From Pseudomonas saponiphila (GTDB lineage: Bacteria > Pseudomonadota > Gammaproteobacteria > Pseudomonadales > Pseudomonadaceae), in contig NZ_FNTJ01000001.1 in assembly GCF_900105185.1 (NCBI RefSeq), forward strand, positions 3,616,501 through 3,680,500: a stretch of 64,000 nt of DNA. The letters are read 5' to 3'. Positions 35,898 to 44,341 of this stretch are shown piece after piece. The position numbers and the translations under genes were made by a program. How positions within the stretch are numbered: the stretch's first letter is position 1; each line of letters opens with the position of its first letter. The notes under the pieces are model-generated. The model was given only the letters and a program-made list of their open reading frames with translations. It did not search any database and was not told where the DNA came from.

Positions 35898-36407
35898 CTA
35901 GATCAGCCCATGCTCGGCGAACGATGCCGTTTCGTTGCCCGCAACGATGATGTGATCGAGCACGCGCACGTCCACCAGACCCAACGCTTCCTTGAGCCGC
36001 TGGGTCAGCGCCCGGTCAGCCGCGCTCGGCTCGGGGTTTCCGCTCGGATGGTTGTGCGAAACGACGACCGCCGCCGCATTGAGCCGCAGCGCCTCCTTGA
36101 CCACTTCGCGCGGATACACCGACGCACCGTCAATAGTGCCGTGGAACATCTCCCTGTATTCGATCAGACGATGGCGCGTATCCATGAACAGCACTACGAA
36201 CACCTCATGCTCGAAGCTGGCCAACTTTGTACGCAAGTATTCCTTGACCGCCGCCGGCGAAGTGAACTCTGCTCCGCGCCGCATTTTCCGGTCAATGACC
36301 TGGCGCGCAGCTTCCAGAATGTCGTCGGCCGATGCCGGTAGATAGCGCCCGTGCGCGTCGCGCACCAGCAGACAGGAATCGAACGAGGGAAAGGACAGTT
36401 GCGACAT
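35898..36407 (-). CDS. radC: RadC-like JAB-domain protein
   Basis: A 169-residue protein of the RadC/JAB1-MPN family. The metal-binding motif is intact: 'VVSHNHPSGNPEPSAADRAL' (HxHx7SxxD-type), with an upstream glutamate in 'FEHEVFVVLFMDTRHRLIEY'. The N-terminal HhH part of chromosomal RadC is missing, which is normal for the mobile-element form (also called YfjY/YkfG-like). Its role is unresolved; the historic link to DNA repair is doubtful. It sits in the integrase-proximal block of the ICE. Confidence 0.92.
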   Translation of the reverse strand: MSQLSFPSFDSCLLVRDAHGRYLPASADDILEAARQVIDRKMRRGAEFTSPAAVKEYLRTKLASFEHEVFVVLFMDTRHRLIEYREMFHGTIDGASVYPREVVKEALRLNAAAVVVSHNHPSGNPEPSAADRALTQRLKEALGLVDVRVLDHIIVAGNETASFAEHGLI

Positions 36408-36758
36408 GATCGTGCTCCGGTTGCTCGGGCGGAATTGCCCGGAACCGGCGGCAGCACTGCGCAGCGCAAGCAGTCAGGGGTCGCAGACGGCCGCCAGGAC
36501 GCAAGCGCGCATGGCGCGCGCCGCCCTTGACGGCGAGAACGCCGTGATACGGTGAAGGGAACAGCAAGACCGCCCACACCCGCCCACTGCACAGAGTCGA
36601 TTTTTGGCAAGCGGAGCGCGCAGGCCCGGATCAACGAGCCGGGACGGAGGCGTCAGTGATGGAAGCCCGACAGGGGCGAGACTCGCGCAGCGAAGCTCGA
36701 TGCGCAGCACGACAGCGCGACGGCGGCACGCCGGGACGCCCGACTGCTTGGGACAGGA
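36408..36758. other. 351-bp intergenic region carrying the second 55-bp repeat copy
   Basis: No gene is supported. The 55-bp block at 36607-36661 resembles 31758-31812; its centre is CCCGG-N9-CCGGG-like. The rest is GC-rich with short palindromes. It separates radC from the DUF1016 gene. Confidence 0.45.
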
Positions 36759-37823
36759 CTACTCGTTGTCCGTCTTGCGCTGCTCGATTTGCAACTGCGC
36801 CCGTTGCGTTGCCTGTTGCAGCCGCTCCACCAGCACGCCCCTCGGCGGCAAGGCGGTCAGATACTCGGCAACGTGGATGCCGGACTTGTCCAGCTCCAGC
36901 AATTCGATCTGCTCGCGCTTCTTGCCGGTGCAAAGGATGATCCCGAGCGGCGAGGCTTCCTCCGGCTCCCGTTCGTGCTTGTCTAGCCACCGAAGGTAAA
37001 GCTCCATCTGCCCTTTGTAGGCCGCCTTGAAGTCACCTACCTTCAACTCCACCGCAACCAGCCGCCGCAGCTTGCGGTTGTAGAACAGAAGGTCAAGGTG
37101 GAAATCCTCGTCGTCGATCGGAATGCGCTTCTGCCGGGCGACGAATGAGAAGCCCGCGCCCAGCTCCAGCAGGAAGGACTCCATTTCACGGATGATCGCC
37201 GCTTCCAAGTCGCCTTCCTGCCAAGTGTCCCGCAGGCCCAGGAAGTCGAGGATGTACGGGTCGCGCATGACCAGGGCCGGCGACATGCGCTGCGCATCGC
37301 GCAGGGTCGCCAACTCCTGCGCTATGGTTTCTTCCGGCTTTTGGGAAAGCGCCGTGCGCTCGTACAGCATCGAGTCGATACGCTCGCGCAGCGTCCGCAC
37401 GCTCCAGCGTTGGGTGCTGGCCATCTGTGCGTAGTAGTCCCGCTGGAGCGGGTCTTTCAGCGGCATCAGGGCGATGAAGTGCGTCCAGCTCAATTCTCGT
37501 ATCAGTGATACGAGAATTCGCTCGTCGGGGAAGGTGGCGGCGAACTGCACCATGCGGCGCAAGTTCTGCTCTGCAAAGCTGCTGCCGTACTCCTCCACCA
37601 ACTGCGCAGCCAAGGTGGGCAGAACTTCCTTGCCGTAGGCGCCCCGGCGCCTGTCCAAGACCTGCGTGTGGATGCGTTGGCCGATGCGCCAGTAGAGCAT
37701 CGTAAGCTCGCTATTCACCGTCGAGGCGGCGCGCAAGCGCGCCGCCTCGATCAGTGCCCGAATGTCGCCCAGCAGCGCCGCGGGCGCTGCGAGCGATGCT
37801 GCTGATGGCCGGCGCCCGTTCAT
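36759..37823 (-). CDS. DUF1016/YhcG-like PDDEXK nuclease, coupled to the integrase
   Basis: A 354-residue protein with an N-terminal DUF1016 region ('INSELTMLYWRIGQRI'-like, here 'VNSELTMLYWRIGQRIHTQV'; 'FAEQNLRRMVQFAATFPDE'; 'LSWTHFIALMPLKDPLQRDY'). A C-terminal PDDEXK domain reads 'EDFHLDLLFYNRKLRRLVAV' then 'ELKVGDFKAAYKGQMELYLR', with the catalytic D and ExK in place. Such proteins are predicted DNA nucleases, sometimes found in restriction or defence settings. The ATG at 37823 overlaps the integrase stop, so it is made from the integrase transcript. Longer upstream readings lie inside the integrase gene and are not real. Confidence 0.9.
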   Translation of the reverse strand: MNGRRPSAASLAAPAALLGDIRALIEAARLRAASTVNSELTMLYWRIGQRIHTQVLDRRRGAYGKEVLPTLAAQLVEEYGSSFAEQNLRRMVQFAATFPDERILVSLIRELSWTHFIALMPLKDPLQRDYYAQMASTQRWSVRTLRERIDSMLYERTALSQKPEETIAQELATLRDAQRMSPALVMRDPYILDFLGLRDTWQEGDLEAAIIREMESFLLELGAGFSFVARQKRIPIDDEDFHLDLLFYNRKLRRLVAVELKVGDFKAAYKGQMELYLRWLDKHEREPEEASPLGIILCTGKKREQIELLELDKSGIHVAEYLTALPPRGVLVERLQQATQRAQLQIEQRKTDNE

Positions 37824-39019
37824 GCCACCGCCTCCGCAAGCTGCCGCGCGCCCGTGATGGCTTGGCGGCGGCTGGCCACCAGCTCGGCCGCCTCGCGCAC
37901 CGGCTTGTCCTCGGTGTGGACGTAGTGCATGAACATCGCCACGGTCTTGTGGCCCGTCAGCTTCATTCCCACTTTGGTCGGCACACCGGAATTGGCAATG
38001 TCGGTGGTCGAGCGATGACGGATGCCGTGCGTGCCTACGTGCGGCACGCTGGCGGCCTTGAGCGTCCGGCACCAGCCGCCATAGTGCTCGCCAAAGGTCA
38101 GGTGCTTGGCCGGGTCGTTCGGCGACGGCAGGACGTAAGGGCAGCCTTCCAGACGCGGCGCCGTCGAAAGCAGCCGATAGGCTTCCTCGCTCATGGGCTT
38201 GGAAATGCCGCCAACCTTGCTGTCGGGCCACACCACGCGCCGGTTCTCGAAGTCCAGCCAGCTCCATTCGAGCGGGCAGATTTCGGAGCGCCGCGCCGCA
38301 AACTCGAATTGCAGCCGGATCGCCAACGGGATGACGTAGTTCTCCAGCCCCTCCGCCTCCAGTTTCTCCAACTGGCGGAAGATCCGCACCATTTCCTCGT
38401 CCACGATGAGCCGGGTTTCCTTGCCCGGCGGGTACATCGGGACGTGGCGGCACGGATTCGTGCCGTCCGGGCGGAAGCCCCAGACTTCGGCCAAGTTGAA
38501 CATCTTGCGCAGCACGCCGAAGGTCTTGTTGGCCTCGGTCGGCTTGTAGGCCAGCTTTTCCATGAGCCCCGCAATGTCGGGCCGCTTCACGTCATGCACC
38601 TTCTTGCGGCCCAGCAGCGGGATGATGTTGCGGTCGATGACGCCCTGGTAGCCGTCCTGCGTGCTGACCTTGTTGCGCTTCTTGGAGTAGTCCTCCATGA
38701 ACTTTTTGCACAACTCGGCCATCGTGGGCGCCTTGCGCGCCTCGGCCTTGGCACCGCCGGGATCACCACCCCGGCGAACCTCGGCCAGCCAGTCCTGCGC
38801 TTTGACCCGCGCCTGTTCGACGGTTAGCTCCCCGTAGAGTCCCAGCGAGGGCTTGCGGGGCTGGCCAGAGTTCGTGCGGTACTGGAGCATGAACACCCGG
38901 CGTCCCGTCGAGGTAATCTTGCAAAGGAAGCCGGGCACGACGGTATCCCGTAGTTCGATGTCCTTCGCCTGGGGTTGCGCCGACTCTACGGCGGTCTTGG
39001 TGAGCTTGATCTTTGCCAT
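37820..39019 (-). CDS. int: Tyrosine integrase of the ICE
   Basis: A 399-residue P4-like/DUF4102-type tyrosine recombinase. The N-terminal arm-binding domain includes 'LRDTVVPGFLCKITSTGRRV' and the core has R243 ('FAARRSEICPLEW'), HGIRHR (H331, R334), GHKT and the nucleophile Y366 ('FMHYVHTED'). AAGGAG lies six bases before the ATG at 39019. It is close in sequence style to integrases of Tn4371-like ICEs. The attachment site should lie to its right, within 39020-39192. No damage is visible, so the element may still be mobile. Confidence 0.95.
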   Translation of the reverse strand: MAKIKLTKTAVESAQPQAKDIELRDTVVPGFLCKITSTGRRVFMLQYRTNSGQPRKPSLGLYGELTVEQARVKAQDWLAEVRRGGDPGGAKAEARKAPTMAELCKKFMEDYSKKRNKVSTQDGYQGVIDRNIIPLLGRKKVHDVKRPDIAGLMEKLAYKPTEANKTFGVLRKMFNLAEVWGFRPDGTNPCRHVPMYPPGKETRLIVDEEMVRIFRQLEKLEAEGLENYVIPLAIRLQFEFAARRSEICPLEWSWLDFENRRVVWPDSKVGGISKPMSEEAYRLLSTAPRLEGCPYVLPSPNDPAKHLTFGEHYGGWCRTLKAASVPHVGTHGIRHRSTTDIANSGVPTKVGMKLTGHKTVAMFMHYVHTEDKPVREAAELVASRRQAITGARQLAEAVA

Positions 39020-39192
39020 GATGACTCCTTGGAACGACCCGGATTCCAGGAGCCAGATAGGAGCGGCGCGAGGGAGAACCGGGTCAAGTTTCAGAAAGCA
39101 CCGGCATATGATGGAAGCGCGTAAGCTATTGATAAACCTGCTGTATCGGGCTACGTCGCAGTCCAGCGAACTACCGGGCTGGAGTCATCGTG
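39020..39192. other. Right boundary region of the ICE (attachment site expected)
   Basis: Between the integrase promoter and the terminator of the first chromosomal gene. I looked for the T-rich 8-bp core reported for Tn4371-like elements and did not find an exact copy; the other end is outside the window, so the direct repeat cannot be matched. The junction is therefore bracketed but not fixed. Confidence 0.6.
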
Positions 39193-39232
39193 AAACAAAA
39201 AAACCGCAGGCGGCGCGCGGCCGACTGCGGTT
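39193..39232 (-). terminator. Rho-independent terminator of the membrane-protein gene
   Basis: AACCGCAG (39202-39209) pairs with CTGCGGTT (39225-39232) around a GC-rich loop. On the minus strand the stem is followed by TTTTTTTG. It lies about 45 bp after the stop at 39279 and marks DNA already on the chromosomal side. Confidence 0.85.
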
Positions 39233-39278
39233 CGTACAGGGCTCGGCCCCTGCCCGGGGCCCAGGCGTGCGCCGTGAC

Positions 39279-39674
39279 CTAGCCGTTGGCGCGCAGGTAG
39301 TAGTAGAAGTCCCGGGCCTTGAGCCAGCCCAGGCGTGCCAGGACGGCGCAGATCCAGTAGCCGATCAGAAAGGTCCCCAGCTGGATGGGCGCCAGCCCCA
39401 GGAGCAACAGCAGGATGCACATCGGCAAGCTGGCCCAGGCCGTGAAGCCCCGGCCGAAAAGCATCAGCAACCCGGGAATCAGCGCGGTGACCGGGGTCAG
39501 CATGGCAATCTTCAGCAGCATCCTCAGCAGCAGGTGCCAGCCATAGGGCGTGTTTGCTCCGAACATGCTGATGACCAACGGCAGGTCAATCAGCATCTGC
39601 ACCAGGCTGTTGAGCACCAGGCTCACCAGCAGCAACAGCCCCAGGCGTTTCCACAACGATATTTTCTTAGTCAC
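39279..39674 (-). CDS. Small integral membrane protein of unknown function
   Basis: A 131-residue protein with about four hydrophobic helices ('LGLLLLVSLVLNSLVQMLI', 'LLLRMLLKIAMLTPVTALI', 'WASLPMCILLLLLGLAPIQL', 'FLIGYWICAVLARLGWL'). No catalytic motif is visible and I do not recognise the family. It is followed by a strong terminator and preceded by the eight-cysteine secreted-protein gene on the same strand, 19 bp away, so the two are probably co-transcribed. Confidence 0.75.
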   Translation of the reverse strand: MTKKISLWKRLGLLLLVSLVLNSLVQMLIDLPLVISMFGANTPYGWHLLLRMLLKIAMLTPVTALIPGLLMLFGRGFTAWASLPMCILLLLLGLAPIQLGTFLIGYWICAVLARLGWLKARDFYYYLRANG

Positions 39675-39692
39675 CCTTCAACCTCATGCACT

Positions 39693-40034
39693 TCAACGGC
39701 GCTTGTAGCTCTTGTTGCCACTGGGGGTCAGGCAATACACCCCGCCCCGGGGCCCGGTGCAGAAACTGCCGCTGCCACAGGCGCAGCCCTCGGCATCGCG
39801 CAGCAGCGGCTGGACCCTTGGCGTGGAAGGTGGTTGGCCGAACATCAGCGCGCAGTTTTTCTTCGAGGCGCTGATGGAGCCGTCATTGCACAGGAACAAC
39901 TCGCCATCGCAGCGGGCGATGCCGCCTTTCTTTCCGGAACAGGGTTGATTGGCCGCCTGGGCCGCCGCGCTGCATAGCAGCATCAGGCAGACCGCGACAA
40001 AGGGCTTCCAGCCGACCCGAGTCAGGGCACTCAT
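39693..40034 (-). CDS. Secreted cysteine-rich small protein
   Basis: A 113-residue protein with a Sec signal peptide ('PFVAVCLMLLCSAAAQAA'). The mature part of about 84 residues has eight cysteines (in PC, RC, LC, NC, GC, AC, FC and YC contexts) and many Gly and Lys, and ends 'SGNKSYKRR'. Four disulfides are possible. No known domain was recognised. The start at 40034 gives 'MSALTRVGWK', preceded by GGAGGCGTCACC. It lies back to back with a two-component system whose target it could be, though nothing in the sequence proves it. Confidence 0.75.
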   Translation of the reverse strand: MSALTRVGWKPFVAVCLMLLCSAAAQAANQPCSGKKGGIARCDGELFLCNDGSISASKKNCALMFGQPPSTPRVQPLLRDAEGCACGSGSFCTGPRGGVYCLTPSGNKSYKRR

Positions 40035-40203
40035 GGTGACGCCTCCTGGCAAAAAAGTGGCCGGATGATATCAAGCTTCAGCGCCCCTGACTCGGGCGGC
40101 GTCGGCATCACGACAAGCCAGATGAAAGTTTATTTAGAATCTCGCCCACGGTTTCTTGGCAAAATGCCCGCCTGTGTCACGAACCGCCAAGCAGGTAACG
40201 CCT

Positions 40204-40887
40204 ATGACCCGCATTCTGACCATCGAAGACGACGCCGTGACGGCCCGGGAGATCGTCGCCGAACTGAGCAGCCACGGCCTCGACGTGGACTGGGTGGACA
40301 ACGGCCGCGAAGGCCTGGTGCGCGCCGTGAGCGGCGACTACGACCTGATCACCCTGGACCGCATGCTGCCGGAGCTGGACGGCCTGGCGATCGTCACCAC
40401 CCTGCGCACCATTGGCGTGTCGACGCCGATCCTGATGATCAGCGCCCTCTCCGATGTCGATGAACGGGTGCGCGGCCTGCGCGCCGGCGGCGACGACTAC
40501 CTGACCAAGCCCTTCGCCTCCGACGAGATGGCGGCCCGGGTCGAGGTGCTGCTGCGGCGCAAGAACACGGTCAAGGATTTCGCCACCAGCCTGCGGGTGG
40601 CCGACCTGGAACTGAACCTGATCAGCCGCGAGGCGACCCGCGCCGACCAGTTGCTGAGCCTGCTGCCCACCGAATACAAGCTGCTGGAATTCCTCATGCG
40701 CAACACCGGGCAGATCCTCTCACGGATGATGATCTTCGAAGAGGTCTGGGGCTATCACTTCGACCCGGGGACCAACCTGATCGACGTGCACATCGGCCGC
40801 CTGCGCAAGAAGATCGACCCGCCTGGCATGACCCCGTTGATCCGTACCGTGCGAGGCTCGGGTTATGTCATTGCCGAACCCCTCTAA
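40204..40887 (+). CDS. OmpR-family response regulator
   Basis: A 227-residue regulator. The receiver domain has the acidic pocket 'IEDD' and the phosphoacceptor region 'YDLITLDRMLPELDG' (D52), then T and K ('MISALSD', 'LTKPFASDEM'). A C-terminal winged helix includes 'LLPTEYKLLEFLMRNTGQIL' and 'VDVHIGRLRKKID'-type sequence. The start is ATG at 40204 ('MTRILTIEDD'). It overlaps the kinase start by 23 bp. The signal and regulon are not evident. Confidence 0.93.
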   Translation: MTRILTIEDDAVTAREIVAELSSHGLDVDWVDNGREGLVRAVSGDYDLITLDRMLPELDGLAIVTTLRTIGVSTPILMISALSDVDERVRGLRAGGDDYLTKPFASDEMAARVEVLLRRKNTVKDFATSLRVADLELNLISREATRADQLLSLLPTEYKLLEFLMRNTGQILSRMMIFEEVWGYHFDPGTNLIDVHIGRLRKKIDPPGMTPLIRTVRGSGYVIAEPL

Positions 40888-42259
40888 GGGCTGGCGCTCC
40901 TCCAGCAGCCGCCTGCTGGCGCTGTACAGCACGCTGTTCGTGGCCTGGAGCTGCATCCTCATGGGAGTGCTGTACTACGAGGTGTCCACCTACCTGGACA
41001 GCCTGGCCAAGCACTCGCTGATGCAACGCCAGCACCTGTTCGCGCGCTTCGAGGGCGAGCAACTGGTAGAGGCCCTGGCCACCAGCATGACCTTCGACAT
41101 GCGCGCCATCGACGCCTACGGCCTGTTCGACGAACAGCGCCGGCCCTTGAGCGGGCCGATCCGGCAGATCCCCGACGACCTGCCCCTGGACGGCCAGATC
41201 CACGAGCTGAAGAACTGCATCGACTCCGACGACCCGAGCCTGCCCCGGGACAGCTGCGACGCGGTGGCCACCCATACCCGCGACGGCCGCTGGCTAGTGC
41301 TGGTGCGCGACAACGGCTCGCTGTTCGCGGTGACCCGGATCATCCTCCACGCGCTGCTCTGGGGCATCTCCCTGACCATCATTCCCGGCGTCGCCGGCTG
41401 GCACCTGTTGCGCCGCCGGCCGTTGCGGCGCATCCGCCAGATCCAGGCCAGCGCCGACGCCATAGTCGCCGGCGACCTGACCCGGCGCCTGCCGCTGTCG
41501 AACCGGCGCGACGAACTGGACATGCTGGCGGCCATCGTCAACGCCATGCTCGAACGCATCGAGCGGCTGATGCATGAGGTCAAGGGCGTGTGCGACAACA
41601 TCGCCCACGACCTGCGTACCCCGCTGACCCGCCTGCGTGCCCAGCTCTACCGCCTGCAGCAACAGGCCGAGGAAGGTTCGCCCCAGGCCCTGCAGATGGA
41701 CCAGTTGCTGGCCGAGGCCGATACACTGATGGCGCGCTTTCGCGGCTTGCTGCGCATCTCCGAACTGGAGGACCGGCAACGGCGTTCGGGCTTCCTCGAA
41801 CTCGATCCACTGCCGCTGCTTCAGGAGCTGTACGACTTCTACCTGCCCCTGGCCGAAGAAGGCCGCCTGACCCTGCTGCTCGACGTGCCGCCAAGCCTGC
41901 CCCGGCTGACCGGCGACCGCGCCCTGCTGTTCGAGGCCCTGGCCAACCTGCTGAGCAACTCGATCAAGTTCACCCCGCCCGGCGGCGAAGTGATACTGCG
42001 CGGCCTCGACGACGGCGGCAGCCCGCGCCTGGAGGTGCTGGACTCAGGCCCCGGCATTCCCCCGGCGGAACGGGCGGCGGTGTTCCGGCGCTTCTACCGG
42101 GTCGACGAAAGCAACGCCCAGGGCGGTTTCGGCCTGGGCCTGTCGATCGTTGCGGCGATTGTCAGCCTGCACGGCTTCAAGCTCGAAGTGGGCAGCAGTG
42201 AACGGGGCGGAGCGCGCCTGAGCCTGGATTGCCGGCCGAGCCTGATCAGCGAAGGCTGA
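40865..42259 (+). CDS. Membrane sensor histidine kinase
   Basis: A 464-residue kinase: helix 1 near residues 18-40, a periplasmic sensor of about 120 residues (with 'CIDSDDPSLPRDSCDAVATH', a possible disulfide), helix 2 near residues 160-180, and a HAMP linker. The H box is 'DNIAHDLRTPLTRLRAQL', and the ATPase has N ('ALANLLSNSIKFTPPGGE') and G boxes ('DSGPGIPPAERA', 'GGFGLGLSIV'). The gene starts inside the response-regulator gene. The ligand is unknown; two-cysteine sensors of this style sometimes report redox or metal stress. Confidence 0.93.
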   Translation: MSLPNPSKGWRSSSSRLLALYSTLFVAWSCILMGVLYYEVSTYLDSLAKHSLMQRQHLFARFEGEQLVEALATSMTFDMRAIDAYGLFDEQRRPLSGPIRQIPDDLPLDGQIHELKNCIDSDDPSLPRDSCDAVATHTRDGRWLVLVRDNGSLFAVTRIILHALLWGISLTIIPGVAGWHLLRRRPLRRIRQIQASADAIVAGDLTRRLPLSNRRDELDMLAAIVNAMLERIERLMHEVKGVCDNIAHDLRTPLTRLRAQLYRLQQQAEEGSPQALQMDQLLAEADTLMARFRGLLRISELEDRQRRSGFLELDPLPLLQELYDFYLPLAEEGRLTLLLDVPPSLPRLTGDRALLFEALANLLSNSIKFTPPGGEVILRGLDDGGSPRLEVLDSGPGIPPAERAAVFRRFYRVDESNAQGGFGLGLSIVAAIVSLHGFKLEVGSSERGGARLSLDCRPSLISEG

Positions 42260-42273
42260 AGGCCGGGGCCGGC

Positions 42274-42573
42274 TCAGGAGGAAAGGTCGGGTTGCCTGAG
42301 GGAGTTGCTGCCGAGCTCGTAGAGCAGTTCGTCGATCAGCCGCAATACCTCGGCCTCGCTTTGCAGGGACTTGATGCGCAGCCCGCTGACCACCAGATCG
42401 ACCCGGCCGCTGTCGGGCTCGAACACCCGCAGGGTCAGGGTGCCGTCGCCGGCATGGCTGAAACTGCAGGCCATTGGCGCCAGGCGTTGTTCGATACAGG
42501 CGCGCCATTGTGCCTGGGTCAGCACCGCCGGCGCCTGGCCGGTCACGCTGCCCTTGTTCTGTTCATCACCCAT
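42274..42573 (-). CDS. DUF1652 protein
   Basis: A 99-residue protein typical of Pseudomonas. 'WRACIEQRLAPMACSFSHAG' and 'LTLRVFEPDSGRVDLVVSGL' are the DUF1652 core, with the conserved PMxCxF and GRVDLxVxG elements. The start at 42573 gives 'MGDEQNKGSV'. It is convergent with the kinase gene (15 bp between stops). No function is known for the family, which is nearly restricted to pseudomonads and so supports the host assignment. Confidence 0.85.
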   Translation of the reverse strand: MGDEQNKGSVTGQAPAVLTQAQWRACIEQRLAPMACSFSHAGDGTLTLRVFEPDSGRVDLVVSGLRIKSLQSEAEVLRLIDELLYELGSNSLRQPDLSS

Positions 42574-42709
42574 GCGGGCTGTCCTTGTACTGTGATTGAG
42601 AGGTGCCACGGACTCTCGGAGCGGAGCCGTGGCAGATCACAGGGTAAAAAACCGCCGCCATACCCAGAAGGCGCATTTGCACGGGTTGCCCTGGTGCATT
42701 TGCACCGGC

Positions 42710-44209
42710 TCAACGTCTCCGGCTACCGGCCGTACCGACAAACAACCCACGCTCCCGGGCCCAGACGATGGCCTCGCCGCGGCTGTGCACGCCGAGTTTG
42801 GAATACAGGGTGGCGACATGGTTGCGCACGGTGTTGGGGGCCAATTGCAGGCGCGCGGCAATCTCCTTGTCCGCCAGCCCCTGGTAGATCAGCCCGAGCA
42901 CGTCGCGCTCGCGGGCGGTCAGGTCGGCCGAGGACACCCCGGGGCCGTCCGGGGCCTTGGGCTGCCTGACGTTGGCCAGCCTCTCGATCAGGGTCTGGCT
43001 GAACCAGGAAGCGTCGCGCATCACCTCCTCGATGGCGCTCACCAGTTCCAGTTCCGACCGTTTGCGCTCAGTGATGTCCATCAGCACCAGCAGGTAACAG
43101 GGGCTGTCCTGGATGAGCACGGTGTCAGCGTAGGCCACGCAATCGATCAGCCCGGCGTTCTTCTGGCGCACCTTGAGGTCCAGGCCATCGACGTTGCCGG
43201 CCTTCTCCAGTTGACTGAACAATTGGCTGGCCGCCGCGGCTTCGGCGATGAACCCGATGGCGCCGACCTTCTTGCCCAGCAGTTCTTCGCTGCTGTAGCC
43301 GCAGGTATTGAGAAAGGCCTCGTTGACGTCGACGATCTGCTGCTCGGCGCTGCACACCAGGGTCGGCACCGGGCTCAGGCGAAACGACTTGGCAAAGCGC
43401 TCCTCGCTCTGACGCAGGGCAATCTCGATCTTGCGCCGTGGCTCCAGGTCCATGAAGGAAAACAGCATGCAACCCTCGTCATTGATGTCCAGGGGCTGGC
43501 CGGCGACGATCACCAGCTTGCTGCCGCCGTCCGGCAGGCGCAGCTCGGCCTGCATCTGCGGGATGGTCGCGCCCTGGCCCAGGCGCTCGATGGCCAGGTC
43601 CTTGCGCTCGGCGTCTTCCAGCACATCCAGCTCGTACACCGAACGGCCGATCACCTGGTCGCGGGCATAGCCGGTCATTTCCAAAAAGCCCTGGTTGACC
43701 TTGATGTAGCGCAGGTCGCTGAGGCGGCAGATCACCGCCGGCGCCGGGTTGGCATTGAAGGTCTTCTCGAAGCGCTGCTCGGCGCTGGCCCAGTCGGTGG
43801 CATCGCTGAGGATCAGCACCAGGGATTCCGCGGCGCCGCTGCGATCGGTGAGGATCATGCTGCGCACCCGGTGCACCCAATGCCGGGGCTCGCCATCGAT
43901 CTCGGCCTGGACGTCAACCACCACGTCACTGAAGGTTTCGCCGGCGGCCACCCGATTGATCGGATAAGCGTCCAGGGCCAGGGGGTGATTGTTGCGGTAG
44001 CGCAAGGCATAGCGCCGGGCATACTCGCGGACATTGGCCCCCAGCTCGCCGACCTCGCTCACCCCATGCATGGCCAGCGCCGCCTCGTTGGCCCAGAGCA
44101 GGCTGCGGGCCTGGTCGGTTTCGATCAGGATCACCCCGTCGGACAGACCGGCGATGATCTGCTGCAACCGGCGGCGATTGGTTTCGGTGGCAAGTACGGC
44201 CTGGCTCAT
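42710..44209 (-). CDS. PAS-domain regulator with C-terminal LuxR-type HTH
   Basis: A 499-residue cytoplasmic regulator with three PAS-like repeats in order (near residues 10-130, 145-270 and 270-400; each has 'NPAPAVICRLSDLRYIKVNQ'- or 'SPVPTLVCSAEQQIVDVNEA'-type sequence). A LuxR HTH follows ('LTARERDVLGLIYQGLADKE', 'IAARLQLAPNTVRNHVATLY'). No transmembrane segment and no kinase domain are seen. It may sense a small ligand or redox state. The sites regulated are unknown. Confidence 0.9.
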   Translation of the reverse strand: MSQAVLATETNRRRLQQIIAGLSDGVILIETDQARSLLWANEAALAMHGVSEVGELGANVREYARRYALRYRNNHPLALDAYPINRVAAGETFSDVVVDVQAEIDGEPRHWVHRVRSMILTDRSGAAESLVLILSDATDWASAEQRFEKTFNANPAPAVICRLSDLRYIKVNQGFLEMTGYARDQVIGRSVYELDVLEDAERKDLAIERLGQGATIPQMQAELRLPDGGSKLVIVAGQPLDINDEGCMLFSFMDLEPRRKIEIALRQSEERFAKSFRLSPVPTLVCSAEQQIVDVNEAFLNTCGYSSEELLGKKVGAIGFIAEAAAASQLFSQLEKAGNVDGLDLKVRQKNAGLIDCVAYADTVLIQDSPCYLLVLMDITERKRSELELVSAIEEVMRDASWFSQTLIERLANVRQPKAPDGPGVSSADLTARERDVLGLIYQGLADKEIAARLQLAPNTVRNHVATLYSKLGVHSRGEAIVWARERGLFVGTAGSRRR

Positions 44210-44341
44210 GGCATCTCCGGAAAAAGGACGATGAAGCTACGACCACGCTCGTTGGCCATCGTGCCCTGGGCGCGCTGGAGCGCTCAGGCAGCAGGCGGTA
44301 AGCTGCTGCGCCCGGTTCAGCCCATTCATCAGGAGTGAAGC

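Noticed and set aside
42596..44338. A 580-codon plus-strand frame opposite the PAS-LuxR regulator
   Set aside because: Shadow of the true gene; no ribosome-binding site or family-like sequence.
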